From the NCBI RefSeq assembly GCF_963974515.1, contig NZ_CAXBDD010000004.1, positions 1 to 64,000 on the forward strand: a stretch of DNA of 64,000 nt, in the 5' to 3' direction. This document shows, piece by piece, positions 1 to 5,692 of this stretch. Both the position numbers and the translations under genes were made by a program. This DNA comes from Sunxiuqinia sp963974515 (lineage in GTDB: Bacteria > Bacteroidota > Bacteroidia > Bacteroidales > Prolixibacteraceae). The stretch's first letter is position 1. Each line of letters starts with the position of its first letter. The notes below the pieces were generated by a model. The model had not been told where the DNA came from. It was given only the letters and a program-made list of their open reading frames with translations, and did no database searches.

Positions 1-455
1 TTATATAGCTGAAGATCGTCCCGGTTCATTCCGTCAATGGCAGCATTGGCATAGACGGTAACAAAAACAGGCACTTGATTCTTTCTTGTTTGCTCAAAAA
101 TGGTCCACTTGGCATTGAAATCATTGTACATATTTTTTCTGGAAATTCCCCAGCCAATCTGTACGTTGTTAGCCACTACGTAGTTCAGTCCAAGCCTGAT
201 ATTTCCGGCCGGAGCGTAAATTCCCCAAAGGTCAGAACTCCCATTATCAATAGAGCCAAATTTATGCTGAATGACCATTTCCAAGGTTTTCACCGTTGGA
301 ATTTGTGAGGTCTGCTGATCGATCAGCATTCCGCTCTCCCAGGCAAACCGAACTGGTTTATCCTTTTCTACCACTTCGGCTGATTCGTCATCCTGAGCAA
401 ACAAATTAGTGCAAACAAACAGACCTAAGAGGATATATAATATTGTCTTCTTCAT
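1..455 (-). CDS. DUF5777-like outer-membrane beta-barrel protein, 3' end outside window
   Basis: The start codon is at 453-455 and the reading frame stays open to the window edge, so about 150 N-terminal residues are visible. A signal peptide (MKKTILYILLGLFVCTNLFA) is followed by a mature start at QDDE. The remainder alternates polar and hydrophobic residues with many aromatics and glycines, as in beta-barrels (GLNYVVANNVQIGWG). The pattern resembles the DUF5777 barrel family, which in Bacteroidota often sits beside small c-type cytochromes; that assignment is from memory. It is the last visible gene of a unit with the two haem lipoproteins upstream, 22 bp from the monohaem gene, so it probably acts with them at the outer membrane. 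The function is unknown. Confidence 0.7.
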   Translation of the reverse strand, partial: MKKTILYILLGLFVCTNLFAQDDESAEVVEKDKPVRFAWESGMLIDQQTSQIPTVKTLEMVIQHKFGSIDNGSSDLWGIYAPAGNIRLGLNYVVANNVQIGWGISRKNMYNDFNAKWTIFEQTRKNQVPVFVTVYANAAIDGMNRDDLQLY

Positions 456-477
456 AGTAGATTTCTTTTTATTTTCA

Positions 478-855
478 CTAATTATTTTGTGCGCCCTGCT
501 GTATCCATACTAAAATATATTGTCCCTGGGTACCGGTGTATTGGGCATGTGTATGCGTCGAAGCTCCGGACTTAACAAATGAGTAGATCAGGCTCGATTC
601 CGGGTTGTCCCGGTTGATATATTTTGCAGTATTGATGCTTTGGTAGGCATTGGCTGCGGATAAATCAGGTGCTCTTCCTCCCGCATTATGGCAGCTGGCG
701 CAATTTGCAGTGAAGATTGGAAGCACGTCTGTCGCAAAACTTAGATCCTCCTCAATCGGTATATCTGGAATTTCCTCCGGAGCAACAAAATCATACTCGC
801 AAGCACCAACGGCCAGAACAAGGAAAAGCCCCAGTAATATTTTAAAATTTTTCAT
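478..855 (-). CDS. monohaem cytochrome c-like lipoprotein
   Basis: A 125-residue protein with a lipoprotein signal (lipobox AVGAC, Cys19) and one haem-binding CASCH motif (Cys52, Cys55, His56). It is probably a small electron carrier anchored to a membrane outside the cytoplasm. The usual distal methionine of class I cytochromes is not visible: no Met follows the haem motif. Two histidines in THTH near residue 98 could be the sixth ligand, which is inference. It lies between the six-haem gene (79 bp upstream) and the barrel gene (22 bp downstream) on the same strand, consistent with one operon. Confidence 0.85.
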   Translation of the reverse strand: MKNFKILLGLFLVLAVGACEYDFVAPEEIPDIPIEEDLSFATDVLPIFTANCASCHNAGGRAPDLSAANAYQSINTAKYINRDNPESSLIYSFVKSGASTHTHAQYTGTQGQYILVWIQQGAQNN

Positions 856-934
856 ATTGCGTGGTGTTTAGCTTATAAACGATTAAAAAAAAGCTTCCTC
901 GTCAGAAGCTTTTCTTTAATTATATTTTCTCTGT

Positions 935-1960
935 TTATTGCAATTTTTCGATTGTATTGCGAAGTAGTGCTTCAGTATAGGCTGGATTGTGAACACCTTG
1001 ACTATGATCATCATAGATATGCAAGTAGTTCCAAGCAGCACCCAACACATCAACAGATACATCAACACCTTCAACGACCTCTCCGTCTGCAAAAGCTCCT
1101 TCAGCTGCAAGTAACACTTCCAACTCTGTAACCAAACCGGCAATTTCAGTTAATTTACCGTTTACGTCAAAGTTGGTAGCACCACTGTGACACTGCGTAC
1201 AAGCGCTGATCATTGGCGTAGTAAACTCGTGGTTGGAATCGCTCATATGACAAGAAACGCAACCAAGCTCAGCATGCGCGCTTGCGCTACTGCCCGATTC
1301 AGGATATGCTGTAGTACCTGCAAATTCGCGACCACCTGTTCCTACCAGCATATTGGTTTGAGAAGAATAGTGCGGACCATAATGGCTAGGAATAGTAGCA
1401 ATACCATCACCGTCAGCATCGATATCTGTATAAGCTTTTCTTGACTGGTGGCAGTTTACACACGCATTGGAACCACTAGCCAAGCTTACTTCAATCGTAT
1501 TGTCTGCCATCAAAGTAACCGCTTCATCAGTTCTTAAGAAAACAGGATTCCCTTCCCCATCTTCAAAAACTGGCGTTTCACCATGGGTGTGACACGTTTT
1601 ACAGTCAATTGGTGATCCTGAAATATCAGAACCTCCATTCAGCCATGCAACAAATCCAACTCCTGAGTGACAGTTAGCACAGCCAGACCTGGTACCTGCA
1701 TACCCTAGTGAGCTTCCTGCAGCATGACCTGAAGTCGCCCATTGGGCATCAAATCCATCCATTGTCGCCGTGTTGTGGCAATCAATACAAAATGCTACAC
1801 CATCGGCACCATCAGCACCATCAGCACCGTCAACACCATCTATTCCGTCAGCACCATCAGCACCGTCCAATCCCGGAGGGCCTTCTTTTACACACGCGGG
1901 GATAATAAACAATACCAGCGAGGCTACAAACAACAACTTGGTTATTTCTCTGAGTTTCAT
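935..1960 (-). CDS. six-haem c-type cytochrome lipoprotein with collagen-like stalk
   Basis: A 341-residue lipoprotein (lipobox IIPAC, Cys23). The mature protein opens with nine Gly-X-Y triplets, mostly Gly-Ala-Asp, over residues 27-54, directly followed by the first haem site. Six CxxCH motifs start at Cys58, Cys94, Cys120, Cys167, Cys234 and Cys254; further histidines (HYGPHY, SHYGPH region, SNHEF) could be axial ligands. The C-terminal 80 residues carry no haem motif. It is likely an outer-membrane or periplasmic electron-transfer protein, and the acidic triplet stalk would hold the haem domain off the membrane. It is the first gene of a unit with the monohaem lipoprotein and barrel. A Crp/Fnr regulator and an Fnr-like box lie just upstream. 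The electron donor and acceptor are not evident. Confidence 0.88.
   Translation of the reverse strand: MKLREITKLLFVASLVLFIIPACVKEGPPGLDGADGADGIDGVDGADGADGADGVAFCIDCHNTATMDGFDAQWATSGHAAGSSLGYAGTRSGCANCHSGVGFVAWLNGGSDISGSPIDCKTCHTHGETPVFEDGEGNPVFLRTDEAVTLMADNTIEVSLASGSNACVNCHQSRKAYTDIDADGDGIATIPSHYGPHYSSQTNMLVGTGGREFAGTTAYPESGSSASAHAELGCVSCHMSDSNHEFTTPMISACTQCHSGATNFDVNGKLTEIAGLVTELEVLLAAEGAFADGEVVEGVDVSVDVLGAAWNYLHIYDDHSQGVHNPAYTEALLRNTIEKLQ
1799..1882 (-). repeat. 9-bp-unit tandem repeat encoding the Gly-X-Asp stalk
   Basis: An in-frame run of nine Gly-X-Y triplets (residues 27-54 of the six-haem lipoprotein) is encoded by near-identical 9-bp units of the type GCACCATCA on the plus strand. 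Such repeats tend to change length by slippage, which here would change stalk length without shifting frame. Confidence 0.85.
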
Positions 1961-2085
1961 ACGCTTAAAAATTTAGTACATTCATTTAATCTGGAATCGC
2001 TTCCAACTCTTTAGTTTGAGCGTAAAAGTATAATTGAAAGGACTAATTTCTAAGACTTGCGGGGTGACATATTTCGAGAGAAAAA

Positions 2086-2099
2086 TTGACAAATGTCAA
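2086..2099. promoter_or_regulatory. Fnr/Crp-like palindrome TTGAC-N4-GTCAA
   Basis: The sequence TTGACAAATGTCAA is a perfect inverted repeat of TTGAC with four bases between, close to the Fnr box TTGAT-N4-ATCAA. It lies between the stop of the Crp/Fnr gene and the six-haem gene, about 125 bp upstream of the latter's start. A degenerate -7 element, TACTTTTA read on the minus strand at 2030-2023, would put the box near -70, a class I activator position. The regulator is presumably the adjacent gene; that link is inference. Confidence 0.6.
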
Positions 2100-2834
2100 T
2101 CATCCATTTTTACTGATTTTTATCAGTTCCGGCTCGTTCAGAATCTCGATTTCATTTCGACTTTGCCTGAGAATTCCCGAGACCTCTAACTCCTTCATAT
2201 TCCGAATGAAACTCTCTTTTGTCATGCCCGACATCTCTGCGAATTCCTGCTTGCTGAGTTTGTAATGGAATGGATTTGCCTGATAGATTTTGTTTTTTAA
2301 GTACAACAAGGTATCGGCTACCCGACCAGGCATATATTTTTGGGTTAAACCGATCAAAGTATTGAGCATCTCAATATTTTGCTTGTTGTTGTATTTTAGC
2401 AGTTCGTAGGCAAATTTACTATTGCGGGCCAAGATGGTATGTAAACGGGTAGAATCGATAAAGCAACATTCAACCGTCGTCAAGGCGGATACCGTAAAAT
2501 GCCGAATATCGTCACTAATTACACCACCGGCAGTCACCAGACTATGGGTCGAAATCAACTTCAAAATTACGTTCTTCCCATTCGCACCTTCAGCCACCAC
2601 TTTGGCCAAGCCCTCCTTCATACACACAAAATGCGTTGTCGAAGTGTTCTGCTTAATGATGGTTTCACCGGGATTAAAAACAACATTGCGCTTGCAATTC
2701 ATTAAATAATCCATATCTTCCTTCGACAAACATTCAAATATGCTGGACTCCGCCTCGGGCAAACAACGCATGCAGCACGATTTAGCGCAGTTAATACAAT
2801 CTTCTATTTGTGATTCTTTAAACATCCCTGTCAA
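2100..2834 (-). CDS. Crp/Fnr-family transcriptional regulator with N-terminal cysteine cluster
   Basis: A 244-residue regulator. The N-terminus carries five cysteines (Cys13, 16, 20, 21, 24). A cyclic-nucleotide-binding-type jelly roll follows (roughly 35-150, with NPGETIIKQ), then a dimer helix and a C-terminal helix-turn-helix (LSKQEFAEMSGMTKESFIRN, about 195-215). The cysteine cluster resembles the iron-sulfur sensing region of Fnr but with different spacing, so an Fe-S, redox or NO sensor is likely rather than a cAMP receptor. Its position directly upstream of the haem-lipoprotein genes, with an Fnr-like box between, suggests it controls them in response to oxygen or nitrogen oxides (inference). 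Confidence 0.88.
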   Translation of the reverse strand: MTGMFKESQIEDCINCAKSCCMRCLPEAESSIFECLSKEDMDYLMNCKRNVVFNPGETIIKQNTSTTHFVCMKEGLAKVVAEGANGKNVILKLISTHSLVTAGGVISDDIRHFTVSALTTVECCFIDSTRLHTILARNSKFAYELLKYNNKQNIEMLNTLIGLTQKYMPGRVADTLLYLKNKIYQANPFHYKLSKQEFAEMSGMTKESFIRNMKELEVSGILRQSRNEIEILNEPELIKISKNG

Positions 2835-3152
2835 AACTCGCTAATTAAAGAATAGTATATTTTCGCATAAATATATATATTAATATTCGCATGCATCATA
2901 TTTTCATATCCTATTTTAATACTCGGATATAAGTCGGCATTTTTAAACCGCTTTAATATACTGACAATAGGTTAATTAAAAAAGAGATGAACTAAAAAAA
3001 ATGTTGTAGAATATCCTCATTGGTTGCTTTTGACAAAAACTGAGCGCACGAGTACACTTTCGAGGTTTTTTGAAGACGCCAAGACCGGATAAATCCATCT
3101 TTTCGCTAATAAAAAAATCAGGAATTAACTGCGTGAACAAATCATAAAATCG
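2835..3152. other. intergenic region, AT-rich
   Basis: 318 bp without a gene. The part nearest the Crp gene is very AT-rich (runs of TA around 2870-2885) and presumably holds that gene's promoter. I see no convincing RNA, palindrome or small reading frame. Confidence 0.5.
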
Positions 3153-3362
3153 CTAGTTCGTGATAAAATCCAGCACGCTGCTTGCTCCTGACGAGCGTAT
3201 ACCTTTATATAGCTCGGTATATCCACAGGCGCTGCACGAAACAGCGGTGAAGCGCCTGTTCTGAATATTAAAGTACTTGGTGAAACCTGATCCGGTCGTT
3301 CTTATTTCATCGATCTCGGCTTGTCTGACATTACACTTGGGACATACATAAACTTTTCTCAT
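3153..3362 (-). CDS. small zinc-ribbon protein (DUF2082-like)
   Basis: A 69-residue protein with two CxxC pairs (Cys7/Cys10 in CPKC and Cys43/Cys46 in CSAC) that should bind one zinc. The middle stretch (EIRTTGSGFTKYFNIQNRRF) matches the DUF2082/COG3478 family of predicted nucleic-acid-binding zinc ribbons as I remember it. No partner is evident; the next upstream gene on this strand encodes the Arc-like repressor, 58 bp away. The biological role is unknown. Confidence 0.8.
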   Translation of the reverse strand: MRKVYVCPKCNVRQAEIDEIRTTGSGFTKYFNIQNRRFTAVSCSACGYTELYKGIRSSGASSVLDFITN

Positions 3363-3420
3363 GAGCGTATCGGTTGGTTATTCAAAACAATTAATTCTAA
3401 ATGAACAATAATTGATCAAC

Positions 3421-3594
3421 TCACTTGCTGCCTGGTGTCTTTTTAGACTTCCGCCCGGCATCTTTCAAAGCTTTATTAATCAACCATTCAAGCTGCCCGT
3501 TAATGCTCCGAAAATCGTCGGCAGCCCAACGCTCCAGCGCTTCATAGTCATCCGGATTTAAACGCAATACAAATGATTTTTTCTTTGTCATCAT
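3421..3594 (-). CDS. Arc/RHH-type DNA-binding protein
   Basis: A 57-residue protein starting at the double ATG 3594/3591; longer versions back to 3627 add an unconserved-looking leader. KSFVLRLNPDDYEALERWA gives the beta strand and first helix of a ribbon-helix-helix fold, and NGQLEWLINKALKDA the second helix; a basic tail (RKSKKTPGSK) follows. It sits directly downstream of the SPFH gene, a pairing I recall in other Bacteroidota. RHH proteins usually repress their own operon through tandem short palindromes, and two TGATATCA boxes stand just before the SPFH start (4560-4578), a plausible operator. Confidence 0.82.
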   Translation of the reverse strand: MMTKKKSFVLRLNPDDYEALERWAADDFRSINGQLEWLINKALKDAGRKSKKTPGSK

Positions 3595-3722
3595 ATTCTC
3601 TTTCCAATCATTCTCAACTCTATCCAATCTTCCGGAGTATCATCACTCAGATTCTCCACACGAGCCACCCCACGGCGATCGTCGTTCAGCCTCGACTTAA
3701 TAAATACTTCCAGTATTAACAA
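3591..3722 (-). CDS. possible 43-residue small ORF linking SPFH and Arc genes
   Basis: An open frame from a TTG at 3722-3720 runs through the gap between the SPFH stop and the Arc-like start, and its TGA overlaps the Arc ATGs (ATATGATG). The translation is protein-like in composition (SRLNDDRRGVARVENLSDDT, then PEDWIELRMIGKRI). It overlaps the last residues of SPFH in another frame. It may be a genuine coupled small gene, or only a spacer that happens to stay open. There is no ATG and no family is recognised. Confidence 0.22.
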   Translation of the reverse strand: MLILEVFIKSRLNDDRRGVARVENLSDDTPEDWIELRMIGKRI

Positions 3723-4542
3723 CCGGGGTGGCTTCTTTATCTCCACAAAGCACCACCATCAAATTACTGACCATCGTGGCTTTCTTATCTTCGTCCAGCT
3801 CTACAATTCCCTTTTTGCCCAATTCATCCAAAGCCATCTCAACCATACCAACGGCTCCTTCCACAATCTTAAAACGGGCAGCAACGATGGCCGTTGCTTG
3901 CTGGCGTTTCAGCATAGCCTGTGCAATTTCCTGTGCATACGCCAGGTAATTGATCCGGGCTTCTATCACCTCAATGCCGGCGATTGCCAAACGTTCAGTT
4001 ACCTCACGCTCAAGTTCCTCATTTACTTCCTCACCCCCACTACGCAATGTGATCTCGGCCTCATGATCTTCAAAATTATCATATGGGTAGAGTCCAGCTA
4101 ACTTCCTGATCGCCGCCTCCGTTTGAATGGTTACAAAATGTTCAAAATCATTCACATCAAAAGCCGCTTTAAAAGTATCGCGCACACGCCAAACCAGCAC
4201 AACCCCAATCCTTATCGGATTTCCAATTTTGTCGTTGACCTTAATTGGTTCACTGTCCAGGTTTCGCGCTCTCAGTGAAATCTTTCTCCTTATAAAAAAA
4301 GGATTCACCCAACGAAATCCATTCTTCTTGATCGTCCCGCGATAATCCCCAAAAAGAACCAAAACCGCACTTTCGTTTGGATTGACAATGGTAAATCCTT
4401 TGGCAAAAAACACGAAAACAATTATCAGTGAAACAGCGGGAATAGGTTTTTCGCTATAAAATCCGAACACCATAAGCACGAGCAGAATAATTTCCACAAC
4501 AACAAAAACATAGCCTGAACCGGCACGATAAATTTTTTCCAT
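3697..4542 (-). CDS. SPFH (prohibitin/stomatin-like) membrane protein
   Basis: A 281-residue protein. Residues 8-50 form one or two membrane segments (YVFVVVEIILLVLMVFGF, then AVSLIIVFVFFAKGFTIV), followed by the typical SPFH entry NPNESAVLVLFGDYRGTIKK and a long SPFH/band-7 domain with charged helices (EAEITLRSGGEEVNEELERE) to about residue 250. Proteins of this fold form ring or sheet assemblies in the membrane and often hold proteases or organise lipid domains. It leads a short operon with the Arc-like repressor gene, and the tandem TGATATCA boxes lie 18 bp before the start codon. No protease partner is adjacent. Confidence 0.88.
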   Translation of the reverse strand: MEKIYRAGSGYVFVVVEIILLVLMVFGFYSEKPIPAVSLIIVFVFFAKGFTIVNPNESAVLVLFGDYRGTIKKNGFRWVNPFFIRRKISLRARNLDSEPIKVNDKIGNPIRIGVVLVWRVRDTFKAAFDVNDFEHFVTIQTEAAIRKLAGLYPYDNFEDHEAEITLRSGGEEVNEELEREVTERLAIAGIEVIEARINYLAYAQEIAQAMLKRQQATAIVAARFKIVEGAVGMVEMALDELGKKGIVELDEDKKATMVSNLMVVLCGDKEATPVVNTGSIY

Positions 4543-4559
4543 TGCTTTGTAATTTAAAT

Positions 4560-4578
4560 TGATATCATATTGATATCA
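4560..4578. promoter_or_regulatory. tandem TGATATCA palindromes, candidate Arc-type operator
   Basis: Two perfect 8-bp palindromes TGATATCA (4560-4567 and 4571-4578) are spaced 11 bp start to start, one helical turn, and lie 18 bp upstream of the SPFH start codon. Repeated 8-bp boxes one turn apart are the kind of site that MetJ/Arc-type ribbon-helix-helix dimers bind cooperatively. Confidence 0.5.
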
Positions 4579-4589
4579 CTAAATTACAT

Positions 4590-4617
4590 AAAAAAAGCAT
4601 CCGGGTCAAGATGCTTT
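4590..4617 (-). terminator. Rho-independent terminator of the sigma-factor unit
   Basis: AAAGCATC (4594-4601) pairs with GATGCTTT (4610-4617) around an 8-base loop. On the minus strand a run of seven T follows. It ends the unit of sigma factor plus small protein. Confidence 0.75.
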
Positions 4618-4637
4618 ACAACTCATTTTTAAAAATC

Positions 4638-4868
4638 TTAGTTTTTAATCACTTCGATGTGAGCCGTCAGATTCGAGTCTAAAACCTCATACGATCTGGA
4701 GAAATTAAGAATTTCCTGAACTGACTTTTCAGAAGGCGAAAACAATAACTCGCTCAACTCAGAATCCATACTAACTTCCTTCTCACGACTTAAATCAATT
4801 TCTAGAGGAGCAAATTGATCAGATGGATGAGCATGAATAAAATAGATTAAGGTATAATTTTTCATCAT
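4638..4868 (-). CDS. hypothetical 76-residue protein downstream of ECF sigma factor
   Basis: The start is taken at the double ATG 4868/4865. The protein is acidic, with no membrane segment, and begins with a strand-like KNYTLIYFIHAHPS. I do not recognise a family. It follows the sigma factor gene by 69 bp with a terminator right after it, so both are probably on one transcript. The position would suit a small anti-sigma or co-regulator, but nothing in the sequence shows that. Confidence 0.6.
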   Translation of the reverse strand: MMKNYTLIYFIHAHPSDQFAPLEIDLSREKEVSMDSELSELLFSPSEKSVQEILNFSRSYEVLDSNLTAHIEVIKN

Positions 4869-4937
4869 AGGCATTGTGTGTAGTTTTTAATTCAAATAAA
4901 AAACGCCTGCGACGAAAGTTTATTGCCTGCCAAAGAC

Positions 4938-5531
4938 TTAAATTTTTGTCAGGTTCATCCTATTTTTCTCAATCAGCTTACGTAAATTAATTAGGGCATA
5001 ACGCATCCTCCCTAAAGCGGTATTGATACTCACTTCGGTTTGCCTTGATATTTCCTTGAAACTCAAGCCCATATAGTGGCGCATAATAATTACCTGTCGT
5101 TGATCTTCAGGCAATAAATCAATTAATTTACGAACATCCTCCGTAATTTGATCATACACCAGCTTGTCTTCGATGTTATCCTCAGCAAATTTTTGGGAGT
5201 TGAAAAGGTCTATTTCGGTATCGTCGTTCGATGTGGTATTTAACAGCTTTTCCTTGCGGAAATGATCAATGATGAGGTTGTGGGCAATACGTAAGACCCA
5301 GGAAACAAATTTTCCATTTTCGGTGTATTTCCCATTCTTGAGCGAACGAATAACTTTTATAAATGTGTCCTGGAAAATATCTTCGGCAAGCTGATGATTT
5401 TTAACGATCAGAACAATGTAGGTAAATACTCTGTTTTTATGCCGTCCGACAAGCTCTTCAAGAGCAGCCTGATCGCCTTGTATGAATTTCTGAACGAGCA
5501 AATTATCGTTCAATGTTTCAGTTTTGAACAT
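4938..5531 (-). CDS. ECF-type RNA polymerase sigma factor
   Basis: 197 residues. Sigma region 2 (residues about 25-95) includes the core motif AEDIFQDTFIKVI and the -10-reading segment FVSWVLRIAHNLIIDHFRKE. Region 4 (about 130-185) has LLPEDQRQVIIMRHYMGLSFKEISRQ and a helix-turn-helix ending in NTALGRMRYALINLRK. Start at ATG 5531. It is divergent from uvrA with 160 bp between. No anti-sigma factor with a membrane segment is nearby; the only downstream gene is the 76-residue protein. Confidence 0.92.
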   Translation of the reverse strand: MFKTETLNDNLLVQKFIQGDQAALEELVGRHKNRVFTYIVLIVKNHQLAEDIFQDTFIKVIRSLKNGKYTENGKFVSWVLRIAHNLIIDHFRKEKLLNTTSNDDTEIDLFNSQKFAEDNIEDKLVYDQITEDVRKLIDLLPEDQRQVIIMRHYMGLSFKEISRQTEVSINTALGRMRYALINLRKLIEKNRMNLTKI

Positions 5532-5593
5532 TACTTTCTATTTAGTTTTCTTATATAAACAAAAGTAAAATTCTTCTATAGGCAATCAGATTT

Positions 5594-5624
5594 TATGTAT
5601 GAGTAAAACAATTTGTTAATTTTG
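5594..5624 (+). promoter_or_regulatory. Bacteroidota-type promoter before uvrA
   Basis: TAATTTTG (5617-5624) matches the -7 consensus TAnnTTTG; a weak -33 candidate TATG lies 19 bp upstream. It is 68 bp before the uvrA start. Confidence 0.5.
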
Positions 5625-5692
5625 CACGGGGTAAAAATGACTGTTTTTTGGTTAAAAAACAAATTTCCATCCGCTAAAATGAAGACAGATCC

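Noticed and set aside
1799..1882. Regular short repeats as a possible CRISPR array
   Set aside because: The units are 9 bp without spacers and lie in frame inside a lipoprotein gene.
1708..2014. Plus-strand frames rich in Ser-Ala-Pro or His-Gln triplets
   Set aside because: They come from reading the Gly-X-Asp repeat DNA on the wrong strand.
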